From positions 1,426,001 to 1,490,000 of the forward strand of contig NZ_LT629797.1 of NCBI RefSeq assembly GCF_900106015.1: DNA of 64,000 nucleotides, read 5' to 3'. Both the position numbers and the translations under genes were made by a program. This DNA comes from Pseudomonas sihuiensis (GTDB lineage: Bacteria; Pseudomonadota; Gammaproteobacteria; Pseudomonadales; Pseudomonadaceae). This document shows, in pieces, positions 46,423 to 59,647 of this stretch; the first letter of the stretch is position 1, and every line of letters starts with the position of its first letter. The notes beneath the pieces were generated by a model. The model ran no database searches and was not told where the DNA came from. It worked only from the letters and a program-made list of their open reading frames with translations.

Positions 46423-47588
46423 TACTTGCCCTCCGCAGCTTTGACGACTTGCTGAGCAGCGTCGGTCAGGCTGGTTGCCGCGATGATGTTCAGGCCGCTT
46501 TCAGCCAGGACCTTGGCGCCCAGCTCAGCGTTGTTACCTTCCAGGCGGACGACCACCGGAATTTTCACGCCGACTTCTTTCACGGCGCCGATGATGCCTT
46601 CGGCAATCATGTCGCAACGAACGATGCCGCCGAAGATGTTCACCAGAACGGCAGCGACGTTGCTGTCGGACAGGATGATCTTGAAGGCCTCGGTCACGCG
46701 CTCTTTGGTTGCGCCGCCACCTACGTCGAGGAAGTTGGCTGGCTTGCCGCCGTGCAGGTTGACGATGTCCATGGTACCCATGGCCAGACCGGCACCGTTG
46801 ACCATGCAGCCGATGTTGCCTTCCAGGGCCACGTAGTTCAGCTCGAAGCTGGCAGCGTGGGCTTCACGAGGATCATCTTGCGACGGGTCGTGGAAGGTCT
46901 TCAGCTTCGGCTGACGGTACATGGCGTTAGCGTCGATGTTGATCTTCGCGTCCAGGCAGTGCAGGTCGCCGTCGGCCTTGATGACCAGCGGGTTGACTTC
47001 CAGCAGAGCCAGATCGTGATCCTTGAACAGCTTGGCCAGACCTACGAAGATCTTGGCGAACTGAGCGACCTGCTTGCCTTCCAGACCCAGCTGGAAAGCC
47101 AGCTCGCGACCCTGGTACGGCTGCGCGCCGACCAGCGGATCAATGGTAGCCTTGAGGATCTTCTCAGGGGTTTCGTGGGCCACTTTCTCGATGTCCACGC
47201 CACCTTCGGTGGAAGCCATGAACACGATGCGACGGCTGGAGCGGTCCACTACAGCGCCCAGGTACAGCTCCTTGGCGATGTCGGTGCAGGATTCGACCAG
47301 GATTTTGCTGACCGGCTGACCATTGGCGTCAGTCTGGTAAGTCACCAGACGCTTGCCCAGCCAGTTAGCGGCGAAGGCCTTGGCGTCTTCTTTGCTCTTG
47401 ACCAGCTTTACGCCACCGGCTTTACCGCGGCCACCAGCGTGGACCTGAGCCTTGACGACCCACTCGCTGCCGCCGATTTTTTCGCAGGCTTCTGCGGCTT
47501 CTTCCGGGGTGTCTACCGCGAAGCCCTTGGATACAGGCAGGCCGTATTCAGCGAACAGCTGCTTACCCTGATACTCGTGAAGATTCAT
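46422..47588 (-). CDS. sucC: SucC, succinyl-CoA synthetase beta subunit
   Basis: 388 aa. An N-terminal ATP-grasp domain ([36 protein letters not shown]) and a C-terminal CoA-ligase domain ([17 protein letters not shown]). It forms the alpha2beta2 enzyme with SucD that makes ATP or GTP from succinyl-CoA. Confidence 0.97.
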   Translation of the reverse strand: MNLHEYQGKQLFAEYGLPVSKGFAVDTPEEAAEACEKIGGSEWVVKAQVHAGGRGKAGGVKLVKSKEDAKAFAANWLGKRLVTYQTDANGQPVSKILVESCTDIAKELYLGAVVDRSSRRIVFMASTEGGVDIEKVAHETPEKILKATIDPLVGAQPYQGRELAFQLGLEGKQVAQFAKIFVGLAKLFKDHDLALLEVNPLVIKADGDLHCLDAKINIDANAMYRQPKLKTFHDPSQDDPREAHAASFELNYVALEGNIGCMVNGAGLAMGTMDIVNLHGGKPANFLDVGGGATKERVTEAFKIILSDSNVAAVLVNIFGGIVRCDMIAEGIIGAVKEVGVKIPVVVRLEGNNAELGAKVLAESGLNIIAATSLTDAAQQVVKAAEGK

Positions 47589-47832
47589 GCTTGTCTACCG
47601 TCTTCGTTTAGGTATTGCGCATTCGGCGCTGTACTTGTGATACCGCGCCACCTGTGACTGCCGAAGCAGTCCGCCGGGCCTTCCGCCGCGAGTCGAACTC
47701 GACGCGGGCCACCCGACGTGGTTCTGCTTGCAAACACCACCGTGGCGATGAGGCGATTACACGACGCCCCGCCTACCACGGCGGCTTACAACAACTGCTG
47801 CAGTGGCCGGACGCTACCGGCCACTTGCACAC
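47589..47832 (-). other. lpd-sucC gap with a hairpin
   Basis: About 244 bases without a gene. A perfect 9-bp hairpin, AGTGGCCGG / CCGGCCACT with a 6-base loop (47802-47825), lies just after the lpd stop. It lacks a T-tract and may be a processing or stabilising element. I see no clear promoter for sucC. Confidence 0.5.
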
Positions 47833-49335
<1,503 letters not shown>

Positions 49336-50565
49336 TTAGATTTCCAGCAGCAGGCGAGCCGGGTCTTCAAGCAAGTTCTTGATGGTCACCAGGAAGGTCA
49401 CGGCTTCCTTACCATCGATCAGGCGGTGGTCGTAAGACAGCGCCAGGTACATCATCGGACGAATCACCACCTGACCATTGATCGCCATCGGACGCTGGAT
49501 GATGTTGTGCATACCCAGGATGGCGGCCTGCGGCGGGTTGACGATCGGCGTCGACATCATCGAACCGAAGGTACCACCATTGGTGATGGTGAAGGTGCCG
49601 CCGGTCATTTCTTCGATCGACAGCTTGCCGTCTTTGGCCTTCTTGCCGAAGGTAGCGATGCCGCTCTCGATTTCAGCCAGGCTCATCTGCTCGGCATTAC
49701 GCAGTACCGGAACGACCAGACCGCGGTCGCTGGACACGGCAACGCCGATGTCGGCGTAGCCGTGGTAAACGATGTCGTTGCCGTCGATCGAGGCGTTGAC
49801 TGCCGGGAAGCGCTTCAGGGCTTCGGTGGCGGCCTTGACGAAGAACGACATAAAGCCCAGGCGCACGCCATTGTGGGACTTCTCGAACAGGTCCTTATAC
49901 CTAGAACGCAGGGCCATGACTTCAGTCATGTCCACTTCGTTGAAGGTGGTCAGCATGGCCATGGAGGACTGGGCTTCAACCAGACGCTCGGCGATCTTGG
50001 CGCGCAGGCGAGTCATCGGCACACGCTTCTCGGTGCGATCGCCAGTGACGACGACAGCAGCGGCAGCGGCCGGAGCAGCGGCCGGCTTGGCAGCGGCAGC
50101 CGGAGCGTTCTTCTTGGCTTCGACGGCAGCGACCACGTCTTCCTTGGTCACACGGCCACCTTTGCCGGTGCCGGCGATGCTGTTGGGGTCGATGCCGTTC
50201 TCTTCAGCTAGCTTGCGCGCGGCCGGCGAGAGGATCGCGTCGTCGCCAGCGGCGGCCGGAGCAGCAGCAGCCTGAGCCGGAGCGGCGGCAGCAGCTGGTG
50301 CGGCAGCCGGAGCGGCGGCGGCAGCACCACCTTCGGTCAGCTTGCCCAGCAGCTCGTTGGAGAGAACGGTGTCGCCTTCGTTCTTGATGATTTCAGCCAG
50401 AACACCATCGGCCTCGGCCAGTACTTCGATCACGACCTTGTCGGTTTCGATGTCGACGATCAGCTCATCGCGCTTGACCGCTTCGCCCGGCTTCTTGTGC
50501 CAGGTGGCCACGGTGCCGTCGGCAACCGATTCCGGGAAGGTTGGGGCTTTGATCTCGATAGCCAT
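49336..50565 (-). CDS. sucB: SucB, dihydrolipoamide succinyltransferase (E2)
   Basis: 409 aa from the ATG at 50565, the family start [14 protein letters not shown]. Lipoyl domain with the lipoylated lysine in [11 protein letters not shown], an Ala/Pro-rich hinge (about 80-120), the E3-binding region [18 protein letters not shown], a second Ala-rich linker, and the catalytic domain with [11 protein letters not shown]. Confidence 0.97.
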   Translation of the reverse strand: MAIEIKAPTFPESVADGTVATWHKKPGEAVKRDELIVDIETDKVVIEVLAEADGVLAEIIKNEGDTVLSNELLGKLTEGGAAAAAPAAAPAAAAAPAQAAAAPAAAGDDAILSPAARKLAEENGIDPNSIAGTGKGGRVTKEDVVAAVEAKKNAPAAAAKPAAAPAAAAAVVVTGDRTEKRVPMTRLRAKIAERLVEAQSSMAMLTTFNEVDMTEVMALRSRYKDLFEKSHNGVRLGFMSFFVKAATEALKRFPAVNASIDGNDIVYHGYADIGVAVSSDRGLVVPVLRNAEQMSLAEIESGIATFGKKAKDGKLSIEEMTGGTFTITNGGTFGSMMSTPIVNPPQAAILGMHNIIQRPMAINGQVVIRPMMYLALSYDHRLIDGKEAVTFLVTIKNLLEDPARLLLEI

Positions 50566-50593
50566 TGTATGCGTTTCCTTAAATTCGGTTTTA

Positions 50594-50621
50594 CCGCCAG
50601 GTGGCACCTGCCACCTGGCGG
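50594..50621. other. Hairpin in the sucA-sucB gap
   Basis: A 12-bp perfect stem (CCGCCAGGTGGC with its complement) around ACCT lies between the sucA stop and the sucB start. There is no T-run. Confidence 0.6.
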
Positions 50622-50630
50622 ATGAAGACG

Positions 50631-53462
50631 TTAAACAGTAAAGGCGTCCTGCAGCAGTTTTTCCTGCTGCTCGGCGTGCATCGACGCATAACCGCAGGCT
50701 GGCGCTGCCGACGCATCACGACCGGCGTACTCCAGAAGCAGCGACTTCTTGTGCGCGGTAGCGACGCGACGCATATGGTGCTGGCTGCAGTACCAGGCGC
50801 CTTGGTTCATCGGCTCTTCTTGACACCAGACGATGTGCTTGAGGTTCTTGTACGGCGCCAGCGCCTCGGCCAGATCGTCTTCCGGGAACGGATAGAGCTG
50901 CTCGATACGAATGATGGCGATGTCTTCGCGACCCTCGGCACGACGTTTTTCCAGCAGGTCGTAGTAGACCTTGCCGCTGCACAGCACCAGACGCTCGACC
51001 TTTTTCGGGTCCAGCGAATCGATCTCGCCGATTACGGTCTGGAAGGAGCCTTCGGCCAGATCTTCCAGGGTCGAGATGGCCAATTTGTGACGCAGCAGCG
51101 ACTTGGGCGTCAGCACCACCAGCGGCTTGCGCAGCGGACGGATCACCTGGCGACGCAGCATGTGATAGACCTGCGCCGGGGTGGTCGGTACGCAGACCTG
51201 CATGTTGTGCTCGGCACAGAGTTGCAGATAACGCTCCAGACGCGCCGAGCTGTGCTCAGGCCCCTGCCCTTCATAGCCGTGCGGCAGCAGAACGGTCAGA
51301 CCGCAGAGGCGACCCCACTTGGTCTCGCCGCTGGAAATGAACTGGTCGAATACCACCTGGGCACCGTTGGCGAAATCGCCGAACTGGGCTTCCCAGATCA
51401 CCAGCGCGTTCGGCGTGGTGGTGGCATAACCGTATTCGAACGCCAGTACCGCTTCCTCGGAGAGGTAGGAGTCGTACAGTTCGAACTTCGGCTGACCGTC
51501 GTACAGGTTCTTCAGCGGAACGTAGGTCGAGGCATCCTTCTGGTTGTGCAGCACCGCGTGACGGTGCGAGAAGGTGCCACGGCCGATGTCCTGACCGGTC
51601 ATGCGGATCGGATGACCTTCGACCAGCAGAGTGGCGTAAGCCATGGTCTCGGCGAAGCCCCAGTTGATCGGCAAGCCGCCCGCGCCCATCTTCTGACGGT
51701 CTTCGAGGATCTTCGCCACCTGACGCTGAACCAGGAAGCCCTCGGGGATTTCCAGCAGCTTGGCAGACAGATCCTGCAGGGTCTTCAGATCGAAACGGGT
51801 GTCGTGACGCGCGGTCCAGGCATGGCCCAGGTATGGACGCCAGTCGACGAACAGCTCCTTGTTCGGCTCCTTGACCAGGCTCTTGACCACGTGCTGACCG
51901 TTGTCCAGCGCGGTGCGGTACTCGTCGATCTTGGCCTGCACGTCGTCGCTGCTCAGCACGCCGGCAGCGACCAGTGCATCGGCATAAAGCTCACGAGTAG
52001 TGCGCTGCTTGGCGATCTGCTGGTACATCAGCGGCTGAGTGCCATTCGGCTCGTCGGCCTCGTTGTGACCACGACGGCGGTAGCAGACCAGGTCGATGAC
52101 CACGTCGCGCTTGTACTGCATGCGGTAATCAACAGCCAGCTGAGTCACGAACAGCACGGCTTCCGGATCGTCGCCGTTCACATGGAAGATCGGCGCCTGG
52201 ATCATCTTCGCCACGTCGGTCGCGTACTCGGTGGAGCGCGCATCTAGCGGGTTGCTGATGGTGAAGCCGACCTGGTTGTTGATCACGATGTGGATGGTGC
52301 CGCCAGTCTTGTAGCCGCGGGTCTGCGACATCTGGAAGGTTTCCATGACCACACCCTGACCGGCGAATGCCGCATCACCGTGGATGGAAATCGGCAGTAC
52401 CTTGTCGCCAGTGGCGTCACTGCGACGATCCTGACGAGCACGCACCGAGCCCTCGACCACCGGCGAAACGATTTCCAGGTGCGAGGGGTTGAACGCCAGC
52501 GCCAGGTGCACTTCGCCACCGGCAGTCATGACGTTGGAGGAAAAGCCCTGGTGGTACTTCACGTCACCGGACGACAGACCTTCGGTCTTCTTGCCTTCGA
52601 ACTCGTCGAACAGGTCGCGCGGGTTCTTGCCGAAGGTGTTGACCAGAACGTTCAGGCGGCCGCGGTGGGCCATGCCGATGACCACTTCCTTGGTGCCGTA
52701 GGAGCCGGAGCGCTGGATGATTTCGTCCAGCAGCGGGATCAGGCTCTCGCCACCCTCCAGGCCGAAACGCTTGGTGCCCGGGTATTTGGTACCCAGGTAC
52801 TTTTCCAGGCCTTCGGCAGCGGTGACGCGCTCGAGCACATGCGCCTGCACCTCGGCAGAAAACTGCGGACGACCGCGCACGCTTTCCAGGCGCTGGGCGA
52901 ACCAGTTGCGCTGGCCGGAATCGACGATGTGGGTGAACTCGGCACCGATGGTGCGACAATATGTCTGCTGCAGCGCATCGCGGATTTCGCGTAGCGTTGC
53001 CTCTTCCTTGCCGATATACAGCTCGCCAGTGCGGAATGTGGTGTCCAGATCCGCGTCGGTCAGGCCGTAGTGATTGATCGACAGGTCAGACGGCGCAGTG
53101 CGCACCCACAGACCCAGAGGGTCGAGCTGGGCGGCCTGATGGCCACGCATGCGGTAGGCCTGGATCAAGCGCAGCACTTCCACCTGCTTCTTTTCGTGCT
53201 CGCTGCTGACGGCCCCGGCGGAAACCGGCTGGGCACGACGCGAATTCTTGGCGAGCAGGACGAAATGATCGCGAATGGTCGAATGCGATACGTCCGTTGC
53301 AGCGCTGCCGTCGGTCGGCAACTTCTGGAAGTAAGTGCGCCACTCTTCTGGCACAGCGTTGGGATCGTGCAGGTAAAGCTCGTAGAGCTCTTCCACGTAG
53401 GCAGCGTTGCCACCGGATAGGTGGGCACTGTCCCACATGCGCTGCATCACGCTTTCTTGCAT
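50631..53462 (-). CDS. sucA: SucA, 2-oxoglutarate dehydrogenase E1
   Basis: 943-aa thiamine-diphosphate enzyme. The N-terminal E2-docking segment ([17 protein letters not shown]), [17 protein letters not shown], the ThDP motif [15 protein letters not shown], and the C-terminal E-K-R-rich regulatory part are present. It decarboxylates 2-oxoglutarate and passes succinyl to SucB. Length is usual. A 249-base gap separates it from sdhB. Confidence 0.97.
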   Translation of the reverse strand: MQESVMQRMWDSAHLSGGNAAYVEELYELYLHDPNAVPEEWRTYFQKLPTDGSAATDVSHSTIRDHFVLLAKNSRRAQPVSAGAVSSEHEKKQVEVLRLIQAYRMRGHQAAQLDPLGLWVRTAPSDLSINHYGLTDADLDTTFRTGELYIGKEEATLREIRDALQQTYCRTIGAEFTHIVDSGQRNWFAQRLESVRGRPQFSAEVQAHVLERVTAAEGLEKYLGTKYPGTKRFGLEGGESLIPLLDEIIQRSGSYGTKEVVIGMAHRGRLNVLVNTFGKNPRDLFDEFEGKKTEGLSSGDVKYHQGFSSNVMTAGGEVHLALAFNPSHLEIVSPVVEGSVRARQDRRSDATGDKVLPISIHGDAAFAGQGVVMETFQMSQTRGYKTGGTIHIVINNQVGFTISNPLDARSTEYATDVAKMIQAPIFHVNGDDPEAVLFVTQLAVDYRMQYKRDVVIDLVCYRRRGHNEADEPNGTQPLMYQQIAKQRTTRELYADALVAAGVLSSDDVQAKIDEYRTALDNGQHVVKSLVKEPNKELFVDWRPYLGHAWTARHDTRFDLKTLQDLSAKLLEIPEGFLVQRQVAKILEDRQKMGAGGLPINWGFAETMAYATLLVEGHPIRMTGQDIGRGTFSHRHAVLHNQKDASTYVPLKNLYDGQPKFELYDSYLSEEAVLAFEYGYATTTPNALVIWEAQFGDFANGAQVVFDQFISSGETKWGRLCGLTVLLPHGYEGQGPEHSSARLERYLQLCAEHNMQVCVPTTPAQVYHMLRRQVIRPLRKPLVVLTPKSLLRHKLAISTLEDLAEGSFQTVIGEIDSLDPKKVERLVLCSGKVYYDLLEKRRAEGREDIAIIRIEQLYPFPEDDLAEALAPYKNLKHIVWCQEEPMNQGAWYCSQHHMRRVATAHKKSLLLEYAGRDASAAPACGYASMHAEQQEKLLQDAFTV

Positions 53463-53711
53463 GCTTGGTCACCCTCGGTAAGGGGACACCACCGGCGCGA
53501 ATACCGCATGGTCCTGATCAAAGTCATGATGCTGCGACTCGGATAAAGCCACTTGGGTTCCCGCAGATAGTCCGGGTACCAGCCCGGATGCCCCTGCTGG
53601 TCGTCATATTTTTCGAGTATGAGCCGCGGCTTTGTGGGCTGCGGCTCTGGCTTTACTGCGAGGCCGACCTGAGCCGGACTCGCAGGTGTTACAGGTATAG
53701 CAACTTGCGAA

Positions 53712-54419
53712 TCAGGTACCGCTCTGCAGCAGCATGTTACGCACGTGACCGATCGCCTTGGTCGGGTTCAGACCCTTGGGGCAGACGTTCACGCAGTTCA
53801 TGATGCTGCGGCAACGGAACACACTGAACGGATCGTCCAGCGAGGCCAGACGCTCGGCGGTCTTGGTGTCACGGCTGTCGGCCAGGAAGCGATAGGCCTG
53901 CAGCAGTGCAGCGGGACCGAGAAACTTGTCCGGGTTCCACCAGAACGACGGGCAGCTGGTCGAGCAGCATGCGCACAGAATGCACTCGTACAGACCGTCG
54001 AGCTTTTCGCGCTCTTCCGGAGTCTGCAGACGTTCGATGGCCGGAGCCGGCGTATCGTTCTGCAGGAATGGCTGCACCTTCTCGTACTGCTTGTAGAAGA
54101 TGCTCATGTCGACGACCAGGTCACGAATGACCGGCAGGCCCGGCAACGGACGAATCACCAGTTTGCCACCCTTGAGGCCGGCAGCGGAGATCGGTGTGAT
54201 ACAGGCCAGGCCGTTCTTGCCGTTGATGTTCATGCCGTCTGAACCACACACGCCTTCACGGCAGGAACGACGGTAGGAGAAACCTTCATCCTGTTCCTTG
54301 ATCAGCGCCAGCACGTCGAGGACCATGATGTCCTTGCCGCCGGTGTCGACCTGGAAGTCCTGCATGAACGGAGCAGCGTCCTTCTCCGGGTTGTAGCGAT
54401 AAACACTGACTTGCAACAT
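53712..54419 (-). CDS. sdhB: SdhB, succinate dehydrogenase iron-sulfur subunit
   Basis: 235 aa from the ATG at 54419 (a GTG 9 bases upstream is less likely). Three cluster regions: SCREGVCGSDGMNING and GLAC for 2Fe-2S, CILCACCSTSCP for 4Fe-4S, and CRSIMNCVNVCPKGLNP for 3Fe-4S. It carries electrons from SdhA to ubiquinone. Confidence 0.97.
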   Translation of the reverse strand: MLQVSVYRYNPEKDAAPFMQDFQVDTGGKDIMVLDVLALIKEQDEGFSYRRSCREGVCGSDGMNINGKNGLACITPISAAGLKGGKLVIRPLPGLPVIRDLVVDMSIFYKQYEKVQPFLQNDTPAPAIERLQTPEEREKLDGLYECILCACCSTSCPSFWWNPDKFLGPAALLQAYRFLADSRDTKTAERLASLDDPFSVFRCRSIMNCVNVCPKGLNPTKAIGHVRNMLLQSGT

Positions 54420-54430
54420 ATCAGTCACCC

Positions 54431-56203
54431 TTAATAAGTCCGAACCTTGGGTTCAAATGCCGGAACGGTCTTCGGCGCGAAGTTGACATCACGCTTGGCA
54501 ACGCGCTTCTCGCCTGGGAAGTACAGGGAGTGGCACAGCCAATTCTGGTCATCGCGCTCCTCGAAGTCTTCACGAGCATGGGCACCACGGGACTCTTTAC
54601 GAGCCTCGGCGGCAACCGCAGTCGCTTCAGCCACTTCGAGCAGGTTTTGCAGTTCCAGCGCTTCGATACGCGCAGTGTTGAATGCCTGGCTCTTGTCCGC
54701 GATTTTGACTTTCGCGATGCGCTCACGCAGGTCGGCCAGTTGTTGGATGCCCTTCTGCATGTATTCGCCAGTACGGAATACACCGAAGTAGTTCTGCATG
54801 CACTGTTGCAGCTCTTTACGCAGCGGGGCGACGTCTTCACCGGTGCTGCGCTCGTTGACACCAGCCAGACGCGACAGCGACTGTTCGATGTCGGTTTCGC
54901 TGGCACCACGGACTTCCACGCCTTCTTTCAGCGCTTTTTCCAGGTGCAGGCCAGCGGCGCGGCCGAATACCACCAGATCGAGCAGCGAGTTGCCGCCCAG
55001 ACGGTTGGCACCGTGTACCGATACGCACGCCACTTCACCTACGGCGAACAGACCTTCGATGATCTTGTCGTTGCCGTTGGCATCCTGAGTGATGGCCTGG
55101 CCGTGAATGTTGGTCGGCACGCCGCCCATCATGTAGTGGCAGGTCGGGATCACCGGAACCGGAGCGACGACCGGGTCGACGTGAGCGAAGGTCTTGGACA
55201 GTTCGCAGATACCCGGCAGACGGCTGTGCAGCACTTCTTCGCCGAGGTGGTCGAGCTTGAGCAGTACGTGGTCCTTGTCCGGGCCACAGCCGTTGCCGGC
55301 GATGACTTCCTTGACCATGGAACGGGCAACCACGTCGCGACCAGCCAGGTCTTTGGCGTTCGGCGCATAACGCTCCATGAAACGCTCGCCATGGGCGTTG
55401 ATCAGGTAACCACCCTCGCCACGGCAACCTTCGGTGACCAGTACGCCAGCGCCGGCGATACCGGTCGGGTGGAACTGCCACATTTCGATGTCCTGCACCG
55501 GCACGCCGGCACGCAGGGCCATGCCCACGCCGTCACCGGTGTTGATCAGGGCGTTGGTGGTGGAGGCGTAGATACGACCAGCACCGCCGGTGGCCAGAAC
55601 CACGGCCTTGGAGCGGATGTAGACGGTTTCGCCAGTCTCGATGCAGATGGCGATGACGCCGACGATGGCGCCGTCCTGATTCTTCACCAGGTCAACCGCG
55701 TACCACTCGTTGAGGAACGAGGTGCCGGCTTTCAGGTTGGCCTGATACAGGGTGTGCAGCAGTGCGTGACCGGTACGGTCGGCAGCAGCACAGGTACGAG
55801 CAGCCTGGGTCGGATTGTCCGGCCCCTTGGACTGACCACCGAACGGACGCTGATAGATGCGGCCCTGCTCGGTACGGGAGAACGGCAGCCCCATGTGCTC
55901 GAGCTCGAACACAGCTTCCGGGCCGACGGAGCACATGTATTCGATAGCGTCCTGGTCACCGATGTAGTCGGAACCCTTGACGGTATCGTACATGTGCCAG
56001 CGCCAATCATCGTTCGGATCGGCCGAAGCGATGGCGCAGGTGATGCCACCCTGAGCGGAAACGGTGTGCGAACGAGTCGGGAACACCTTGGTGACCACGG
56101 CAGTCTTGTGACCGCCCTGGGCCAGTTGCAGCGCAGCACGCATGCCGGCGCCGCCGCCACCCACAATGATGGCGTCATAGGAAAGAGTACGGATGCTAGC
56201 CAT
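54431..56203 (-). CDS. sdhA: SdhA, succinate dehydrogenase flavoprotein subunit
   Basis: 590 aa. FAD motif [17 protein letters not shown], the covalent-FAD histidine in [10 protein letters not shown], substrate-binding [21 protein letters not shown], and the RxxxxxR-type end. It stands 11 bases before sdhB and 3 after sdhD, a tight operon. Confidence 0.97.
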   Translation of the reverse strand: MASIRTLSYDAIIVGGGGAGMRAALQLAQGGHKTAVVTKVFPTRSHTVSAQGGITCAIASADPNDDWRWHMYDTVKGSDYIGDQDAIEYMCSVGPEAVFELEHMGLPFSRTEQGRIYQRPFGGQSKGPDNPTQAARTCAAADRTGHALLHTLYQANLKAGTSFLNEWYAVDLVKNQDGAIVGVIAICIETGETVYIRSKAVVLATGGAGRIYASTTNALINTGDGVGMALRAGVPVQDIEMWQFHPTGIAGAGVLVTEGCRGEGGYLINAHGERFMERYAPNAKDLAGRDVVARSMVKEVIAGNGCGPDKDHVLLKLDHLGEEVLHSRLPGICELSKTFAHVDPVVAPVPVIPTCHYMMGGVPTNIHGQAITQDANGNDKIIEGLFAVGEVACVSVHGANRLGGNSLLDLVVFGRAAGLHLEKALKEGVEVRGASETDIEQSLSRLAGVNERSTGEDVAPLRKELQQCMQNYFGVFRTGEYMQKGIQQLADLRERIAKVKIADKSQAFNTARIEALELQNLLEVAEATAVAAEARKESRGAHAREDFEERDDQNWLCHSLYFPGEKRVAKRDVNFAPKTVPAFEPKVRTY

Positions 56204-56206
56204 GAA

Positions 56207-56575
56207 TCAGAAACCCCACAGAATCTGCACGCCCCAGACGAACATCGCGAACATCGCGATGCCACACACGGCCTGGAACAGGAAACGCACACCGGTCGCC
56301 CACTTGCCCAGCGCCATCGGCGTCAGGTAGTCGGTGGAGATGGTCCACATGCCAACCCAGGCGTGCACGCTCAGTGCAACAAGGGCCAGCAGGCTGAAGA
56401 TGCGCATTGCGGCATGCGAGAACAGACCATGCCATTCGGCGTAGCCCATACCCGGATTACAGATCACATAGCCCAGCAGAAACAGCGTGTAAGCCGCGAG
56501 AACGACCGCAGAAACGCGCTGAGCCATCCAGTCATAGAGGCCCGAACGCGAGAAATTCGTGACATTAGTTACCAT
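56207..56575 (-). CDS. sdhD: SdhD, succinate dehydrogenase membrane anchor
   Basis: 122 aa from the ATG at 56575. Three hydrophobic helices, with the heme-ligand histidine and quinone-site region in SVHAWVGMWTISTDYL. The start overlaps the end of sdhC by 7 bases, so they are translationally coupled. Confidence 0.94.
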   Translation of the reverse strand: MVTNVTNFSRSGLYDWMAQRVSAVVLAAYTLFLLGYVICNPGMGYAEWHGLFSHAAMRIFSLLALVALSVHAWVGMWTISTDYLTPMALGKWATGVRFLFQAVCGIAMFAMFVWGVQILWGF

Positions 56576-56943
56576 ATCCACACCCCCAGCAGCACGATCA
56601 CGACCGCCGAGACGGCGATGACGATTTGCGAGCCCAGCTTGCCGCCTTCCAGCGTCTCACCGATGCCCATGTCCATGATCAAGTGGCGTACACCGGCCAC
56701 CAGGTGGTACAGCAGAGCGGACAACAGACCCCAGATCACGAACTTGGCCAGCGGACTGGTCAGGCATTCTTTCACCTGGGCGAAGCCCTCCTCGGAGGTC
56801 AACGACTTGTCGAGGCCATACAGCAGAATGGCGATACCGACAAAGAGGATGACACCGGAGATACGGTGAAGAATGGACGTGTAAGCGGTGATCGGAAGCT
56901 TGATAGTCCGAAGGTCTAGGTTTACAGGTCGTTGGCTATTCAC
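56569..56943 (-). CDS. sdhC: SdhC, succinate dehydrogenase cytochrome b556 subunit
   Basis: 124 aa from the GTG at 56943, chosen because the mature family begins NSQRPVNLDLRTIKLP; the frame extends upstream without a valid start. Quinone-site Ser and Arg in SILHRISGV, the heme-ligand histidine in HLVAGVRHLIMD, and three helices. First gene of the sdh-suc cluster. Confidence 0.93.
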   Translation of the reverse strand: MNSQRPVNLDLRTIKLPITAYTSILHRISGVILFVGIAILLYGLDKSLTSEEGFAQVKECLTSPLAKFVIWGLLSALLYHLVAGVRHLIMDMGIGETLEGGKLGSQIVIAVSAVVIVLLGVWIW

Positions 56944-57219
56944 GGCTTTTTTATCACACTGAGAGCCCCTAACGATCAGGGCAAAGTTGTTGGGAAGTGC
57001 ACTGGCAAGGTACCCATCACCCAATGAGTGACAACCGCCATGACACGGCCCTAAAGCCTGTGGCGGTCGGCCGCAGAGTATAGACAGTTAGCAGACTAAT
57101 GACAATGCAATGCCCTCCCCCAAAAAGCGCATTGCAGCCTTTAAACAAATGGCGTAAATAGCGCCCTTTTTTCGCTGAAAATACCGTTCAAACCCTTCTA
57201 CTGCCTGGGTTCTCGCAAA
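56944..57219. promoter_or_regulatory. Divergent sdhC / gltA regulatory region
   Basis: Non-coding gap of about 360 bases up to the gltA ATG. It is AT-rich in the middle (57090-57180), where the sdh promoter is expected; I could not settle on its boxes. Confidence 0.5.
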
Positions 57220-57247
57220 TTGACTTTCGGATTTATCCCACTATAGT
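57220..57247 (+). promoter_or_regulatory. Predicted gltA promoter
   Basis: TTGACT, a 16-base spacer and TATAGT, a good sigma-70 match. The expected start of the transcript near 57254 leaves a leader of about 53 bases with AGGAGG before the ATG. Confidence 0.7.
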
Positions 57248-57306
57248 GGTGCGGGCCCTGCGTGGGGGGCTGTCTGATGATTTCAAGCATAACTAGGAGG
57301 CCACAT

Positions 57307-58590
57307 ATGGCTGACAAAAAAGCGCAGTTGATCATCGAGGGCAATGCCCCCGTCGAACTGCCCGTTCTGACCGGCACTGTTGGTCCCGATGTAATCGATG
57401 TGCGGAGCCTGACCGCCACGGGTCGGTTCACCTTTGATCCTGGTTTCATGTCGACCGCCTCTTGCGAGTCGAAGATCACCTATATCGACGGCGATCAAGG
57501 CATCCTGCTGCACCGCGGCTACCCCATCGAGCAGCTCGCCGAGCAGTCTGACTACCTGGAAACCTGCTACCTGCTGCTCAATGGCGAACTGCCGAGCAAG
57601 GAAGAAAAGGCCAAGTTCGTCAGCACCATCAAGAACCACACCATGGTTCATGAGCAGCTGAAGACCTTCTTCAACGGTTTCCGCCGCGATGCCCACCCGA
57701 TGGCCATCATGTGCGGCGTGGTTGGTGCCCTGTCCGCCTTCTATCACGACTCGCTGGACATCAATAACCCGCAGCACCGCGAAGTCTCGGCCATGCGCCT
57801 GGTGGCCAAGATGCCGACCATCGCCGCCATGACCTACAAGTACTCCATGGGTCAGCCCATGATGTACCCGCGCAATGATCTGAATTACGCGGAAAACTTC
57901 CTGCACATGATGTTCAACACCCCGTGCGAGATCAAACCGATCAGCCCGGTGCTGGCCAAGGCGATGGACAAGATCTTCATCCTCCATGCCGACCATGAGC
58001 AGAACGCCTCCACCTCCACCGTACGCCTGGCTGGCTCCTCGGGTGCCAACCCGTTCGCCTGTATCGCAGCCGGTATCGCCGCGCTGTGGGGCCCGGCACA
58101 CGGTGGCGCCAACGAAGCCGTACTGGCCATGCTCGACGAGATCGGTGACGTTTCGAACATCGACAAGTTCATCGCCAAGGCCAAGGACAAGAACGACCCG
58201 TTCAAGCTGATGGGCTTCGGTCACCGCGTGTACAAGAACCGCGACCCGCGCGCCACCGTGATGAAGCAGACCTGCGACGAGGTCCTCGGCGAGCTGGGCA
58301 TCACCAATGACCCGCAGCTGGAACTGGCCATGCGCCTGGAAGAGATCGCCCTGACCGATCCCTACTTCAAAGAGCGCAACCTGTACCCGAACGTCGACTT
58401 CTACTCGGGCATCATCCTCAAGGCCATCGGCATTCCGACCTCGATGTTCACCGTTATCTTCGCCCTGGCACGTACCGTGGGCTGGATCTCGCACTGGAAG
58501 GAAATGCTCTCGGGTCCGTACAAGATTGGCCGCCCGCGCCAGCTGTACACCGGTTACGAGCAGCGCGATCTGCCGACCAACCGCGACTGA
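57307..58590 (+). CDS. gltA: Citrate synthase GltA (type II)
   Basis: 427 aa. Active-site stretches are [34 protein letters not shown] and [14 protein letters not shown]. The length and N-terminal beta domain ([17 protein letters not shown]) mark the hexameric, NADH-sensitive type of Gram-negative bacteria. Divergent from the sdh-suc cluster and distinct from prpC. Confidence 0.97.
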   Translation: MADKKAQLIIEGNAPVELPVLTGTVGPDVIDVRSLTATGRFTFDPGFMSTASCESKITYIDGDQGILLHRGYPIEQLAEQSDYLETCYLLLNGELPSKEEKAKFVSTIKNHTMVHEQLKTFFNGFRRDAHPMAIMCGVVGALSAFYHDSLDINNPQHREVSAMRLVAKMPTIAAMTYKYSMGQPMMYPRNDLNYAENFLHMMFNTPCEIKPISPVLAKAMDKIFILHADHEQNASTSTVRLAGSSGANPFACIAAGIAALWGPAHGGANEAVLAMLDEIGDVSNIDKFIAKAKDKNDPFKLMGFGHRVYKNRDPRATVMKQTCDEVLGELGITNDPQLELAMRLEEIALTDPYFKERNLYPNVDFYSGIILKAIGIPTSMFTVIFALARTVGWISHWKEMLSGPYKIGRPRQLYTGYEQRDLPTNRD

Positions 58591-58605
58591 TAGCACCGCG
58601 AGACG

Positions 58606-58636
58606 AAAAAGGCTGCCAATCTGGCAGCCTTTTTTA
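58606..58636 (+). terminator. Terminator of gltA
   Basis: A 13-bp A-T-extended stem (AAAAAGGCTGCCA / TGGCAGCCTTTTT) with loop ATC and a T-run. It also reads as a terminator for the convergent gene at 58657. Confidence 0.93.
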
Positions 58637-58656
58637 TTGCCTGGCGAGTATCTCGC

Positions 58657-59256
58657 TCAGCGCCCTTCCACTTTCGCCCGCAAGCCCTGCAGTGTCTGCA
58701 GCGGTGCATCGACGACGAAGCTGTTGGCCAGCCAGGAGGGCACGCTTCCACCCGGTTCGGTGTGCACCTCGTAGGTCACCTCCACCCTGCCCTGATCCAG
58801 CGGTTTGAGATGCCACTCGCCGTCGACACGCTGCACCCGCACGAAATCCTTCTCCTCCGGCAATCGCTGCGGCACCGCCTTGAGCAGGCGCGTGACAGCG
58901 CCGTCGGCATCGGTGCGCGTGGTCACCTGGATCACCGAATCACGCGCCTTCACCGGCCAGGGCATCTCGAAACGGGTGTACAGCTCGCTCACATTACCCT
59001 CGGTCTCGAGCAGTCGCTGCTGCTGGCAGCTGAAGATCCAGGAGCAGGACCCCGCGACATCCTCCTGCGCCGCCTGTACCGCGGCCAGGTCAGCGTTGAT
59101 CGTCACCACACCGCGATAGGCCTTGTACTTGGATCCGGGCACGTCAGCCAGGTAAACGCTCACACCGTCTTCTTCGCGCTCCAGCTGCCACTGCCTCTCG
59201 GCAGCCTGGACAGCGGTCGCGCACAGCAGCATGGCCAGAACGGAATAACGCATCAT
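58657..59256 (-). CDS. START-domain lipid-binding-like protein
   Basis: 199 aa. A signal peptide (1-18, AMLLCATAVQAA) precedes a START/Bet v1-like fold: WQLEREEDGVSVYLADVPGSKYKAYRG and WHLKPLDQGRVEVTYEVHTEPGGSVPSWLAN. Probably periplasmic and binding a hydrophobic ligand; the role is unknown. Convergent with gltA. Confidence 0.82.
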   Translation of the reverse strand: MMRYSVLAMLLCATAVQAAERQWQLEREEDGVSVYLADVPGSKYKAYRGVVTINADLAAVQAAQEDVAGSCSWIFSCQQQRLLETEGNVSELYTRFEMPWPVKARDSVIQVTTRTDADGAVTRLLKAVPQRLPEEKDFVRVQRVDGEWHLKPLDQGRVEVTYEVHTEPGGSVPSWLANSFVVDAPLQTLQGLRAKVEGR

Positions 59257-59322
59257 CTTCGAGCAACTCCCGGTGGGACTGTTTGCGTTTCGACCCGCAC
59301 GGGCCGTGAGCGGTTCACATCG

Positions 59323-59574
59323 TCAGGCAGTCGCCTGCTCCAGCCAACCCAACATACGAATGGCGCTTTCGCGATCATCCGCGCACAGCTGCTCTTCCGC
59401 CTTGAACCCACTGCACACTGCGGGCCTCTCCGGGCGACCGAAGATGGCGCAGAGAAACTCGGCATTGAGATGGATACAGCGCACGCCAGCGGGCTTGCCG
59501 TCAGGCATGCCCGGAATCGGTGAACTGATGGAAGGCGCGATGCAGCAGGCACCGCAACCGGCACGACACTCCAT
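59323..59574 (-). CDS. YkgJ-type cysteine-cluster protein
   Basis: 83 aa. CRAGCGACC at the N-terminus with further Cys at VRCIHLN, FLCAIFG, AVCSGF and QLCADD makes an eight-cysteine zinc/iron-chelating cluster of the YkgJ (CxxCxxCC) family. Function unknown. Confidence 0.85.
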   Translation of the reverse strand: MECRAGCGACCIAPSISSPIPGMPDGKPAGVRCIHLNAEFLCAIFGRPERPAVCSGFKAEEQLCADDRESAIRMLGWLEQATA

Positions 59575-59647
59575 GAAACGACCTCGACAGGAAGCGAACG
59601 GCGGCGATCCTAATGACCTCCGCGCTTGCCGTCGAGGCCTTTGGCGA

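Noticed and set aside
54530..56869. 779-residue plus-strand frame across sdhA, sdhD and sdhC
   Set aside because: It runs opposite to three well-recognised genes and resembles no family; a typical antisense shadow in GC-rich DNA.
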